A DNA stretch of 36,845 nt from Acetobacteraceae bacterium (GTDB taxonomy: Bacteria; Pseudomonadota; Alphaproteobacteria; Acetobacterales; Acetobacteraceae), in the NCBI GenBank assembly GCA_009693795.1, contig SHWN01000006.1, positions 1 through 36,845 on the forward strand, written 5' to 3'. The position numbers and the translations under genes were made by a program. Shown piece by piece: positions 7,958-16,569 of this stretch (position 1 is the first letter of the stretch; each line of letters begins with the position of its first letter). The notes beneath the pieces are model-generated. The model saw only the letters and a list, made by a program, of their open reading frames with translations. It searched no databases and was not told the DNA's origin.

Positions 7958-9806
7958 GCCGCCGCACGGTGTTGACGTCGCGCACGGCGCCGCGTGCGGC
8001 GCTGGTGGCCATGGCGGCGTAGGCTTTCAGCGCCGCGGTCACATTGCGTGGGCGTGGCGCGGCGGGTTGCCAAGCGGCATCGCCTTTCGCGTCCATCGCG
8101 GCGCGACGGCGGGCCAGTTCCGTGTCTGAAATATGCAAATGAACGCACTGGTTTGGAATGTCGATTTCGATCCGGTCGCCCTCCTCCACCAGCCCAATCG
8201 TGCTACCTTCCGCCGCTTCTGGCGAAAGATGGCCGATGGAAAGGCCTGAGGAGCCGCCGGAGAAGCGGCCATCAGTGACGAGGGCGCAAACCTTGCCGAG
8301 CCCCTTCGATTTCAGATAGCTGGTGGGGTAAAGCATTTCCTGCATTCCTGGTCCCCGCGCGGGCCTTCATAGCGCACCAGCACCACATCACCGGCTTGCA
8401 CCCTGCCGCCCAGAATGGCTGCGACGGAGTCATCCTGGCTTTCGAAGATGCGCGTCGGGCCGGTGAAAGTAAGAATGGAGGCATCCACGCCCGCCGTCTT
8501 TACGACGCAGCCATCGACGGCCAGGTTGCCGTACAGCACGGCGAGGCCACCATCCTTGGAAAACGCATGTTTGCCCGCACGGATCACGCCCTTGGCACGG
8601 TCGGTGTCAACCGCATCCCAGCGCGCATTCTGACTAAACGCGACCTGCGTGGGCACACCGCCCGGTGTGGCGCGGAAGAAATAATGCACGGCTTCGTCGG
8701 CGGTGCGCATGACATCCCATTGCGCCAGCGCTTCGCTCAGAGATTCCGCATGCACGGAACCAACCGATGTATCGAGGAGACCGACGCGGTCCAACTCACC
8801 TAGAATGCCTATGATGCCGCCGGCCCGATGCACATCTTCCACATGCACATTGGCGACGGAGGGGGCGACCTTGCATAGCACCGGCACGCGGCGTGACAGC
8901 CGGTCGATATCGCGCATATCGAACGCGACCTCACCTTCCTCGGCGGCGGCCAGTAGATGCAGCACCGTGTTGGTGGACCCACCCATGGCGATATCCAGGG
9001 TCATCGCATTCTCGAACGCGGCCTTACTTGCGATGGCGCGAGGCAGCAGGCGCACTTCATCGGTTTCGTAATAGCGCCGCGTGATTTCGACGATTTTGCG
9101 CCCGGCATCGATGAATAGCTGTTTACGATCGGCATGTGTCGCCAACACTGTGCCATTGCCCGGCAGCGCAAGGCCCAAAGCCTCTGTCAAACAATTCATT
9201 GAATTCGGGGTGAACATGCCGGAGCACGATCCGCAGGTCGGGCAGGCGGAACGCTCGATCACGGCGACCTCGGGGTCCGTTATGGACGAATCCGCGGCGG
9301 CGATTATAGCATCGATCAGATCGATACTTTTCTTCTCGCCGCGATGCACCACCTTGCCTGCTTCCATAGGCCCGCCGGAGACGAAAACGGTTGGAATATT
9401 CAACCGCATCGTCGCCATCAACATGCCCGGTGTGATCTTGTCGCAGTTGGAAATGCAGACCATCGCATCGGCGCAATGCGCGTTGACCATGTATTCCACG
9501 CTATCGGCGATCAGCTCGCGCGAGGGTAGGCTATCAGCATGCCGTCATGGCCCATGGCGATGCCGTCATCTACGGCGATGGTGTTGAACTCCTTCGCCAC
9601 GCCGCCGGCGGCCTCGATCTCACGCGCCACCAGCTGGCCGAGATCCTTCAGATGGACATGGCCGGGGACGAATTGCGTAAAGGAATTCACCACCGCGATG
9701 ATCGGCTTGCCAAAACGCCATCCTTCATGCCGGTGGCGCGCCACAATCCGCGCGCACCAGCCATGTTGCGGCCATGGGTGGTGGTGCGGGAACGATATGC
9801 GGGCAT
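7958..9806 (-). pseudogene. ilvD: Dihydroxy-acid dehydratase, broken by three single-base deletions
   Basis: The protein can be read almost end to end in three frames. The start at 9806 gives [20 protein letters not shown]; a missing A near 9713 (GGCG-TTTTGG, expected DGDFGKP) shifts the frame. A second missing base near 9528 follows GHDGML (expected [12 protein letters not shown]). A third, in the G run at about 8354 (GCGGGGACC), lies in [18 protein letters not shown]. Iron-sulfur cluster cysteines are present in [12 protein letters not shown] and [18 protein letters not shown]. The family normally ends soon after GAVRD, but here the frame lacks a stop and reads through the hairpin to 7794. 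IlvD makes 2-oxo acids for isoleucine and valine, so loss would cause auxotrophy unless another copy exists. Recent inactivation or assembly error are both possible; long neighbours such as addA and addB have no frameshift. Confidence 0.88.
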
Positions 9807-9882
9807 GGGGGCGTCCTTGGCCAGAGGGAAGCGGCGATATCTCCCACATCGCCCTGATAGCCTCAAGATGGCGGCAAGCTGT

Positions 9883-11073
9883 TTAGATCGCGCCCTTTGC
9901 TCGCAAGGCGGCGATCTCCGTACCGGATAAGCCGAGCGAGGCTAATATTTCGTCCGTGTGTTCCCCCAACGCTGGCGAGGGCGTCCGCAAAGGCGGCACC
10001 GCGCCATCGATGCGCAGTGGCGTTGTGAGCATCTCGACCGGGCCATGGCCGGGATGCTCGATCAAGCCCGTCACCTGCTGATCGATATTCTGTGGATCGG
10101 CGAACACCTCCGCCAAATTCATCACCGGCCCGCAGGGCACGCCGGCTTTGTTAAGTACCTCGATCCAATGGGCGGTGGTATGGCGGGTGGTCCGGGCCTC
10201 GATCTCCGCATTGATGGCGGCGCGGTTGGTAAAGCGATCGGCGTTGGTCACAAATTCTGGACGGGTGGCGATCTCCTCCGCGCTCAGCGCCTTCAGCAGC
10301 CGTCGATACATCGCCTCCCCGGGTGGCGCGATGGCAATCTCGCCATCCGCGGTGCGGAACATGCCATAAGGGGACGAGACCGGATGATCATTACCCGTGC
10401 GTGGCGGCAATTGACGGGTCGCCAGATGGTTTGCGGCGGCAAAACCCAGCATGCCAATCATCGCCCCGGTTAGGCTGGTCGCGGCCGCGCCGGCCGGCCC
10501 ACCCCGTTCACGGCGCAGCAGCAGCGACACCACCCCCAGAGCACAATAAAGCCCCGCCACCAGATCGCTGATCGGATTGCCGGCGCGCACTGGCGGCGTG
10601 CCCTCCGGCCCATTCAAACTCATGAACCCACTCATCGCCTGGGCGATAAAATCGAAACTGGGCCGGTCCTTATACGGCCCCGTCGCCCCGAAGCCGCTGA
10701 TACTGCCGGTGATCAGCCGCGGATTTATTTTTGCCAGCTCCTCCGGCCCGAATCCCATCGCCACCATCACACCTGGACGAAAATTTTCCACCACCGCATC
10801 CGCATCCGCTAACAGCCGGCGCAGAATGTCCCGCGCTGCCGAATCGCGCAGATTCAACGTGATCGATTGTTTATTGCGATTGAACCCGGCAAAATACCAT
10901 GACAAGCCATCGCGCATCTCGCCTTGCGCACGCACAGGATCGCCCTCGCCTGGGGTTTCCACCTTGATCACCTCGGCACCCAGATCGGCCAGGATCATCG
11001 AACAGAATGGCCCGGAGAGCACGCGCGTCAGATCGATCACGCGTAGGCCGGCAAGAGGAAGTATTTCAGTCAT
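9883..11073 (-). CDS. CaiB/BaiF (class III) CoA-transferase family protein
   Basis: 396 residues, full length for the family. The N terminus [19 protein letters not shown] is the classical opening; [26 protein letters not shown] and [11 protein letters not shown] follow in the expected order, then [14 protein letters not shown] and [14 protein letters not shown]. At the place of the catalytic Asp (VDVSL in most members; present in the first gene of this window) this protein reads AATSLTGA, apparently without an acidic residue. Either a subfamily uses another residue or the enzyme is altered; I could not align it. No strong ribosome-binding site precedes the ATG at 11073. The gene lies 76 bases upstream of the broken ilvD on the same strand. 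Substrate unknown. Confidence 0.85.
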   Translation of the reverse strand: MTEILPLAGLRVIDLTRVLSGPFCSMILADLGAEVIKVETPGEGDPVRAQGEMRDGLSWYFAGFNRNKQSITLNLRDSAARDILRRLLADADAVVENFRPGVMVAMGFGPEELAKINPRLITGSISGFGATGPYKDRPSFDFIAQAMSGFMSLNGPEGTPPVRAGNPISDLVAGLYCALGVVSLLLRRERGGPAGAAATSLTGAMIGMLGFAAANHLATRQLPPRTGNDHPVSSPYGMFRTADGEIAIAPPGEAMYRRLLKALSAEEIATRPEFVTNADRFTNRAAINAEIEARTTRHTTAHWIEVLNKAGVPCGPVMNLAEVFADPQNIDQQVTGLIEHPGHGPVEMLTTPLRIDGAVPPLRTPSPALGEHTDEILASLGLSGTEIAALRAKGAI

Positions 11074-11089
11074 GTGCGCAAATGCCTGT

Positions 11090-11371
11090 TCAAAAAATCC
11101 TAATCTGGGCCATGCCGATCAGACCGATGCAGACAACGAGGATGATTGCCCCGGCCAACCAGACGGAGCGCCAAGCCGAACGACCCGGCGGCATGACATG
11201 CGCCCAGAAAATCAGGCCGGTCAGCACATACAACGCCGCGAACAAAGCCAGTGGCACGACGAGAACAATATCCCTCTCGCCACCACCGAGATTGATGCGA
11301 TCACGCATCACACCCACATAAAATGCAGTCGGCAAAGTGATCGGCCACAGCAATGAAAGGATTCGGCGCAT
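11090..11371 (-). CDS. Small three-helix membrane protein, unknown function
   Basis: 93 residues starting MRRILSLLWP. I see three hydrophobic stretches: around LLWPITLPTAFYVGVM, IVLVVPLALFAALYVLTGLIFWAHV and SVWLAGAIILVVCIGLIGM. No catalytic motif or signal-peptide cleavage site is evident and I do not recognise the family. The start is uncertain: an in-frame ATG at 11416 preceded by TATATAAC would give 108 residues, and no clear ribosome-binding site decides. The stop is 16 bases before the CoA-transferase start on the same strand, so the two may be co-transcribed. Confidence 0.55.
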   Translation of the reverse strand: MRRILSLLWPITLPTAFYVGVMRDRINLGGGERDIVLVVPLALFAALYVLTGLIFWAHVMPPGRSAWRSVWLAGAIILVVCIGLIGMAQIRIF

Positions 11372-11461
11372 GAGCCGACTGTGTGGCGGAGGATGCAGAA
11401 AGGCAATCGGCGGCATGTTATATACTGAGGCTTGGCGTGAATGACGGAGCGGGACGCAAGG

Positions 11462-11481
11462 TTGGGGGCCTTGCCCCCCAA
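11462..11481. repeat. REP-like palindrome TTGGGGG...CCCCCAA
   Basis: Seven-base arms around CCTTGC. The GGGGGC/GCCCC core resembles the centre of the 107-bp hairpin at 7892-7908 and the palindrome at 11586. Part of a non-coding cluster between the small membrane protein gene and kup. Confidence 0.6.
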
Positions 11482-11500
11482 TCCTCCCCCCCCAGTTGGT

Positions 11501-11562
11501 TCTCATGATGCAGGGGCCTACTTAGTGGTTTTAACCACCCAGTAGGCCCCTGCATCATGAGA
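11501..11562. repeat. 62-bp hairpin with 22-bp perfect arms downstream of kup
   Basis: Bases 11501-11522 are the exact reverse complement of 11541-11562; the centre adds GTGGTT-TT-AACCAC after a two-base mismatch. The flanks GGTTCTCATG and CATGAGAATAAGAACC also pair apart from a four-base insertion. GATGCAGGGG in the arm resembles GATGCTGGGG in the 7848 hairpin. A REP/MITE-like element that may also stop kup transcription. Confidence 0.85.
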
Positions 11563-11585
11563 ATAAGAACCAAGTAAAGGGTTCC

Positions 11586-11631
11586 AAGGGGCGTCGCCCC
11601 TTAGCAAGGTTTGGGGAGAGCCGACCTCCCC
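11586..11631. terminator. Tandem GC-rich hairpins just past the kup stop
   Basis: AAGGGGC-GTC-GCCCCTT (11586-11602) and GGGGAG-N7-CTCCCC (11613-11631) lie within 6-50 bases after the kup stop codon. No T run follows on the kup strand, so intrinsic termination is not certain; they also match the REP-like pattern of this region. Confidence 0.45.
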
Positions 11632-11636
11632 TCCCG

Positions 11637-13529
11637 TCAGATCGCCACCCGCACACCGAGTTCGACGACGCGGTCGGAGGGGATGCGGAAGAATTCTGTC
11701 GCCGGCACTGAATTGCGAGCCATAACCAGGAACAGCCCGAGGCGCCAGAGTGGCATTTTCGGCACTGTGGCGGCCACCAGCAATTCGCGGCCAAGGAAGT
11801 AGCTAGCTAGCATCGGGTCAAATTTCACCCCGAGCGCGGTGAGTTCTTCCAAGGCGCGCGGAATATTCGGGCTTTCCATGAAGCCGTAATGGAGCGCCAC
11901 GCGATGAATATTCGGCGCGAGCTCGGTGAGTTCGATGCGTTTATCGGCAGCAATTTCCGGCACGTCCTCGGTTTTGACATTCACGAACAGTACGCGCTCA
12001 TGCAGTACCTTGTTGTGCTTCAGATTGTGCAGCAGCGCGCCGGGCACGAATTCTGGATTGCCAGACAGAAACACCGCCAATCCCGGCACCCGCACGATGC
12101 GCGAGGCCGGCAGCCGGGCCAGGAAGGAGGCGAGGGGAAGACTATCCTGTTGCCAGCGCGCGAACAGCAATTCGCGCCCTCGCTTCCAAGATGTCATCAG
12201 CGCGATCAGCACGCCGCCGAACACCAGCGGCACCCAGCCGCCCTCCACCACTTTTATCAGGTTGGAACTGAAGAACATGAAATCGATCAGCGCGAAACAG
12301 CCGAACACACTGACCGCGAGCCAGCGCGACCAGCCATAGGTTCGATGAAACACCACAATGGCCAGGATGGAGGTGCAAAAAAATGTCCCAGTCACCGCGA
12401 TGCCATAGGCGGAGGCCAGATGAGCACTATCCTTGTACGCCATCACCAGGATCAGCACGCCCACCGCCAGCAGCGCATTCACCTGTGGCAAGTAAATCTG
12501 CCCCTCTTCGGTGACGGAGGTATGGCGTACGGTCAAACGCGGCAGAATACCAAGTTGCACACAGGCGCGCGCCATCGAATAGGCGCCGGAAATCATCGCC
12601 TGACTGGCAATCACGGTGGCGAATGTCGCCAATACCACGAGCGGCAACCGCAGGCTTTCCGGGCAAAGTAAATAAAACGGATTTTCCAACGCCGCGCGAT
12701 CGGCGATGATCAGCGCGCCCTGGCCAAAGTAATTCAAGGTCAGGCAGGGCAGCACGAACCAGATCCACGCCACCTGAATGGGGCGCCGCCCGAAATGTCC
12801 CATATCGGCATACAGCGCCTCCGTCCCCGTTACCGCCAGCACGACAGAGCCAAGCACGATGAAGGCCATGCCGCCATGGTGAAGACAAAAGGTCAGCCCA
12901 TAAGTGGGTGACAGCGCCGCCAGCACGCTCGGATGCTGGATAATCTCAGCGATACCCAATGCACCCAGCACCAGGAACCATACCGTCATCACCGGCCCGA
13001 AGACCCGGCCGACGGTGCCGGTGCCACGCCATTGGACCATGAACAAGATCACGATCACCACCGTGGCAATCGGCAAGATATAATGCGTCAATCCCGGCGC
13101 GGCGACCTGCAGCCCCTCCATCGCCGAGAGCACGGAAATCGCCGGCGTGATCACCCCGTCGCCGAAAAACAGGCAGGCACCGACAATGCCCACCAGGCCG
13201 AGCGTCTTGCGCGCCCGCGGGCTTGCGCAGCCGCGCTGCGCCAGGATGGTAAGGGCCAGAATGCCACCCTCTCCCCGGTTATCGGCGCGCATCACCAGCA
13301 GGACATATTTGAACGTCACCACTAGCACCAGCGACCAGAAGATCAGCGAGAGAATGCCTAGAATGTCATTGCGCAACATGGCGGTGGACGAAAAATGCGC
13401 CAGGCTCGCCTTGATCGCGTAAAGGGGCGAGGTGCCGATATCGCCATATACAACCCCCAGCACACCTAGCAGCGCCGCCGTGCTGGGCAGCCGATTTGGT
13501 GCCGCGTCATGGGCTGGGGCTGTGTTCAC
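11637..13529 (-). CDS. kup: Kup-family low-affinity potassium uptake protein
   Basis: 630 residues, normal for Kup/HAK/KT transporters, which import K+ with protons through the inner membrane. The signature [21 protein letters not shown] is at residues ~24-42, followed by about twelve hydrophobic helices (for example [31 protein letters not shown] and [19 protein letters not shown]) and a C-terminal cytosolic domain from about residue 470. The only reasonable start is GTG at 13529, where [15 protein letters not shown] leads into the conserved region; its ribosome-binding site is weak. Single-gene unit facing a 308-bp gap shared with the divergent dioxygenase gene. Palindromes follow the stop. 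Confidence 0.95.
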   Translation of the reverse strand: MNTAPAHDAAPNRLPSTAALLGVLGVVYGDIGTSPLYAIKASLAHFSSTAMLRNDILGILSLIFWSLVLVVTFKYVLLVMRADNRGEGGILALTILAQRGCASPRARKTLGLVGIVGACLFFGDGVITPAISVLSAMEGLQVAAPGLTHYILPIATVVIVILFMVQWRGTGTVGRVFGPVMTVWFLVLGALGIAEIIQHPSVLAALSPTYGLTFCLHHGGMAFIVLGSVVLAVTGTEALYADMGHFGRRPIQVAWIWFVLPCLTLNYFGQGALIIADRAALENPFYLLCPESLRLPLVVLATFATVIASQAMISGAYSMARACVQLGILPRLTVRHTSVTEEGQIYLPQVNALLAVGVLILVMAYKDSAHLASAYGIAVTGTFFCTSILAIVVFHRTYGWSRWLAVSVFGCFALIDFMFFSSNLIKVVEGGWVPLVFGGVLIALMTSWKRGRELLFARWQQDSLPLASFLARLPASRIVRVPGLAVFLSGNPEFVPGALLHNLKHNKVLHERVLFVNVKTEDVPEIAADKRIELTELAPNIHRVALHYGFMESPNIPRALEELTALGVKFDPMLASYFLGRELLVAATVPKMPLWRLGLFLVMARNSVPATEFFRIPSDRVVELGVRVAI

Positions 13530-13837
13530 GTGCGCGGCTCGCCGCCAAGCCTGTCATCGCCGAAAGAATTCATATGTGGCTTATGCCGCCTCTGCACTGG
13601 CGCCCAGGTCGCGCCGCTGTCTGGGCCCCATGTGTTGCCGATCGTTCAAACGGGGCGGACGCTTACGCCCACCCCACCGCCAATGCAAGCATACTCCACT
13701 CTCGCCGACGTCGACCAGGGTTGCGTCTTTTACAGCGGCAATGGTTCCGTTCACGGCTTGGGACGTGCTAAGCGGGGACGTGACAGGCTAGGCTCGGCCG
13801 GCGCAAGATGGTCCGCATATGAACGGTCGAGGTTCCG
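13530..13837. other. Intergenic region between divergent kup and dioxygenase genes
   Basis: 308 bases with no convincing gene. Short overlapping reading frames on the plus strand have no family resemblance. Apart from GGTCGAGG, the ribosome-binding site of the dioxygenase gene (13826-13833), I see no clear promoter pair, riboswitch or strong hairpin, although promoters for both genes must lie here. Confidence 0.5.
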
Positions 13838-14947
13838 ATGTCCCACGCCATCGCCCCCATCCACACCCCATCGGCCTGGAAAGGCAGCGCAATCGACTAT
13901 CGGGCCGAAGGCCTGCACCGGCTTTCTGAGGCTGAGATTGACGAGATCGACGCGGCCCTCGCCCATCTGAAACGGCTTGGCGAGGTCGATTTCCCGGCGA
14001 TCACGGTGGAAAACTTCCCACTGCCCCGCTTTGGGGAATTTCTGCGTGACCTCGGCCGGGTGCTGCGCACCGGGCCCGGCTTTCTGCTGCTGCGCGGCCT
14101 ACCGCGGGAGCATTATTCGGTCGATGACCTGGCAAAAATCTATTTTGGCTTCGGCGCCTATGTCGGCCGCCCGCTGCCGCAATCCTGGCATGGCGAATTG
14201 CTGGGCCATGTGCTGGATATCTCCGACTTGGAGACCGGCGCGCGTGGCTACAACAAGGGGGGCAGCCAGCGTTTTCATACCGATTCCTGCGATGTGATCG
14301 GGTTGATGTGCGTGCGCGCTGCGGTCTCCGGCGGTGCCTCGCGCATCGCCTCGGCGATGGCGGTGCATAACGCGCTCCTGGCCGCCAACCCCGACCATGC
14401 CCGGGAGCTTTATGATGGCATCCCCTTCCGCCGCATGGAACAGGACGCCGCGCACGGCACTGGCACACTCACCAAAAAAATTTCCGTCTATGCGTGCGAA
14501 AGGGAGGAAATCTCAGTTTCCCTCTCTGCCCAATACGCTATCCGCGCTGTTCAGGCCGGGGACGCGCAAGCCGACAGCTTGGGTATGGCGGCGCTGGAGC
14601 ATCTGGAACAGATCGCTGCTTCCCCGGGCTATTATCTTGATATGAATATCGGCGAAGGTGATATCCAATTTCTCAATAACCGCCTGATGATCCATGGCCG
14701 TACGGGTTATGAGGACCGCCAGGATGTTCGCGACCGGCGCCACATGATGCGGCTCTGGCTGCGCGTGAATGGCTGGTCAGCGCTGCCCGAACGCCAGTCT
14801 AACCACAGTGATGCCGACTATCAGGGCTGGCTGCGCCAACGCAGGCCAGCGATGGAAATGCCCACACCCTATCTGACCAGAATGGCCACCCGCTACGATA
14901 TCCTCGCCCGCCAGGTCGCGCTTTATCCGGCGGAGAGGGCGCTTTGA
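13838..14947 (+). CDS. TfdA/TauD-family Fe(II)/2-oxoglutarate-dependent dioxygenase
   Basis: 369 residues. The iron-binding triad is visible: His147 and Asp149 in FHTDSCD, and the distal His286 in NNRLMIHGRTGYED; an Arg in RRHMMRLWLR (~305) is placed to bind 2-oxoglutarate. GPGFLLLRGLP near residue 80 is also typical of the TfdA/gamma-butyrobetaine hydroxylase superfamily. Such enzymes hydroxylate a substrate while turning 2-oxoglutarate into succinate; the substrate is unknown. GAGG sits about eight bases before the ATG. The next gene begins 48 bases later and leads into a pterin/folate pair, but a link to folate is only positional. Confidence 0.85.
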   Translation: MSHAIAPIHTPSAWKGSAIDYRAEGLHRLSEAEIDEIDAALAHLKRLGEVDFPAITVENFPLPRFGEFLRDLGRVLRTGPGFLLLRGLPREHYSVDDLAKIYFGFGAYVGRPLPQSWHGELLGHVLDISDLETGARGYNKGGSQRFHTDSCDVIGLMCVRAAVSGGASRIASAMAVHNALLAANPDHARELYDGIPFRRMEQDAAHGTGTLTKKISVYACEREEISVSLSAQYAIRAVQAGDAQADSLGMAALEHLEQIAASPGYYLDMNIGEGDIQFLNNRLMIHGRTGYEDRQDVRDRRHMMRLWLRVNGWSALPERQSNHSDADYQGWLRQRRPAMEMPTPYLTRMATRYDILARQVALYPAERAL

Positions 14948-14995
14948 TACGGAGTTCCGGTTGGTCACACACACCGAGGCTTGGTATAAAGTCGG

Positions 14996-15784
14996 ATGAG
15001 CCTCGCCATCGCGATTCCCAAAGCCATCCCCCGTGCCGCGCTTGTCACCGGCGGCGCGCAGCGCCTGGGCCGTGCCATTGCGCTGGCGCTGGCCGAGGCC
15101 GGGTTCGCCGTCATCGTCCATTACAACGCCAGCGAGGAAGCGGCCGCAGCCGTCTGCGCTGAAATCCAGGCGCGCGGGCAGGACGCGGCGATGCTGCAAG
15201 CCGATCTCGCCGATGAAGCCGCGGTGGAGGATCTGATCCCCCGCGCTTGCCGCGCCATTGGCCCGTTGGGCGTGCTGGTGAACAACGCCTCGGTGTTTGA
15301 GCGTGACGAATGGGACAACGCGACGCGTGCCAGCTGGGACGGCCATCTGGACCCCAATCTGCGCGCCCCCTTCCTGCTGACGCAGCATTTCGCCCGCACC
15401 CTGCCAGCGGGCGCGGAGGGCGCGGTGATCAACATGCTGGACCAGCGCGTCTGGTCTCTGACCCCGCATTTCGTCTCCTACAGCCTCTCCAAGGCCGCGC
15501 TCTGGGCGCTGACGCAAAGTCTGGCCCTTGCTCTTGCCCCGCGTATCCGGGTCAACGGCGTTGGCCCCGGCCCGGCTTTGCCCAATTCCCGCCAGACCCA
15601 GGCGCAGTTCGAACGCCAGGCCGCTTCCACCCCGCTGGGGCGCGGCCCCTCGGCCGAGGAAGTGGGCAGCGCGGTGCTGGCCATTCTCGCTTTGCCCTCG
15701 ATGACCGGGCAGATGATCGCCCTTGATGGCGGACAACACATGCAATGGCACCCGGCCGGCGCCGTGCGCGATGCGGACGATTAG
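14996..15784 (+). CDS. folM: Short-chain dehydrogenase, pteridine reductase/FolM-like
   Basis: 262 residues with the SDR pattern: TGGAQRLG cofactor motif (18-25), NNAS (96-99), and catalytic Tyr162/Lys166 in YSLSK. The position normally held by catalytic Ser is INMLDQRVW, with Asp149, as in pteridine reductase PTR1 and FolM rather than ordinary SDRs; Arg in TGxxxRxG favours NADPH. The enzyme would reduce dihydrofolate/dihydromonapterin-type pterins. The adjacent folB (3-base gap) supports a role in pterin or folate supply. The exact pterin substrate and the symbol are inferred. Confidence 0.78.
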   Translation: MSLAIAIPKAIPRAALVTGGAQRLGRAIALALAEAGFAVIVHYNASEEAAAAVCAEIQARGQDAAMLQADLADEAAVEDLIPRACRAIGPLGVLVNNASVFERDEWDNATRASWDGHLDPNLRAPFLLTQHFARTLPAGAEGAVINMLDQRVWSLTPHFVSYSLSKAALWALTQSLALALAPRIRVNGVGPGPALPNSRQTQAQFERQAASTPLGRGPSAEEVGSAVLAILALPSMTGQMIALDGGQHMQWHPAGAVRDADD

Positions 15785-15787
15785 GCG

Positions 15788-16255
15788 ATGGACATGCCCA
15801 AAATCGCAAGCGCCGCCAAGGCCCTGCGCCATGTCTTCATCCGCGATCTCTGCCTCCTCGCCTCCATCGGCGTGCACCGTCATGAGCACGAGGCCCTGCA
15901 GCGCATCCGGATCAGTCTCGATCTGGGGGTGGAGGATGATGGCGCCCGCCCGTTGTCGCGCCGGCCGGGCGCGCGCGATACGCTGACCAGGGTGGTCGAT
16001 TACGAAAAACTCGCTGCCTCCGTCCGCGCCCTGGTGGGTGCCGGCCATGTACGTCTGGTAGAGACATTGGCGGAACGCATCGCCGATCATTGCCTCACCG
16101 ATCCGCGCGTTCAGCTAGCCCGAATCCGGGTTGAAAAGCTCGATGTTTTCGCGGACGCAGTATCGGCCGGGGTGGAAATCGAACGCCGCCGCGCGGATTT
16201 GTCCACGCATGCGCCCAATGTGCCACGATTACAGAAAGATGACAGTTGTTCTTGA
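15788..16255 (+). CDS. folB: Dihydroneopterin aldolase
   Basis: 155 residues, slightly longer than typical FolB (~120) because of an N-terminal stretch and a Ser/Asp-rich tail. GVHRHEHEALQRIRISLDLGVE carries the pterin-binding Glu region; VVDYEKLAASVRAL and HVRLVETLAERIADHCL match conserved FolB segments, and the catalytic Lys is expected in RIRVEKLDVFADA. It cleaves dihydroneopterin to 6-hydroxymethyl-dihydropterin and glycolaldehyde in folate synthesis. Three bases after the pteridine-reductase-like gene, so almost surely co-transcribed. The start could be either of two ATGs (15788, 15794). Confidence 0.88.
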   Translation: MDMPKIASAAKALRHVFIRDLCLLASIGVHRHEHEALQRIRISLDLGVEDDGARPLSRRPGARDTLTRVVDYEKLAASVRALVGAGHVRLVETLAERIADHCLTDPRVQLARIRVEKLDVFADAVSAGVEIERRRADLSTHAPNVPRLQKDDSCS

Positions 16256-16569
16256 CCCGCCATGCGACTACCCAAAAAAAATACCGTGAGTTCAATACAT
16301 TAACCTAATGCTAAACCATTGCCTTATTTCTGGGCAAACTAATAAACCCTCCACAAAACCGATGCTTGGCCCCTTTTAGCCAGCTTTGTCCACAGACTTA
16401 TCCACATAAATCGTGGACAAATTTTGACGATTTTTAGGACACACCCGGCGGACACATGCGGCATGAGCAGACCTACTGGTGGGGATGTTTGGGCATGGCA
16501 TGGCTACCACTACCTTAGATTGTTCCACCGGATAGATTTAAAATTAATACGGGTGTGACCGCGATCATC
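16256..16569. other. AT-rich convergent intergenic region
   Basis: 314 bases between the ends of folB (plus) and the MetX-like gene (minus). No reading frame of note. Clearly more A/T-rich than its surroundings, with an A run at 16274-16281 and GATTTAAAATTAATAC near 16536. It contains the DnaA-box-like cluster listed separately, and TTAA-N7-CTAA at 16300-16314, one base off the CtrA half-site pair. Confidence 0.6.
16386..16420. promoter_or_regulatory. Cluster of three DnaA-box-like 9-mers, candidate oriC
   Basis: TTGTCCACA (16386-16394, one mismatch), TTATCCACA (16398-16406, perfect consensus) and, on the other strand, TTGTCCACG (16412-16420, two mismatches) lie within 35 bases. AT-rich DNA flanks both sides. 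The trpBA-accD-folC/trxA-addAB block next door is, to my recollection, near the origin in several Alphaproteobacteria. Whether this is the origin or another DnaA-binding locus cannot be decided here. Confidence 0.45.

Noticed and set aside
14777-16090. 437-codon open frame on the minus strand
   Set aside because: Lies antisense to the dioxygenase end, the SDR and folB, which all have clear family motifs. The translation is rich in Gly, Arg, His and Gln with no motif, as expected for a shadow in GC-rich DNA.
16300-16314. CtrA-binding site TTAA-N7-TTAA
   Set aside because: Only TTAA-N7-CTAA is present; in AT-rich DNA a one-mismatch match is weak, so it is mentioned as context and not called as a feature.
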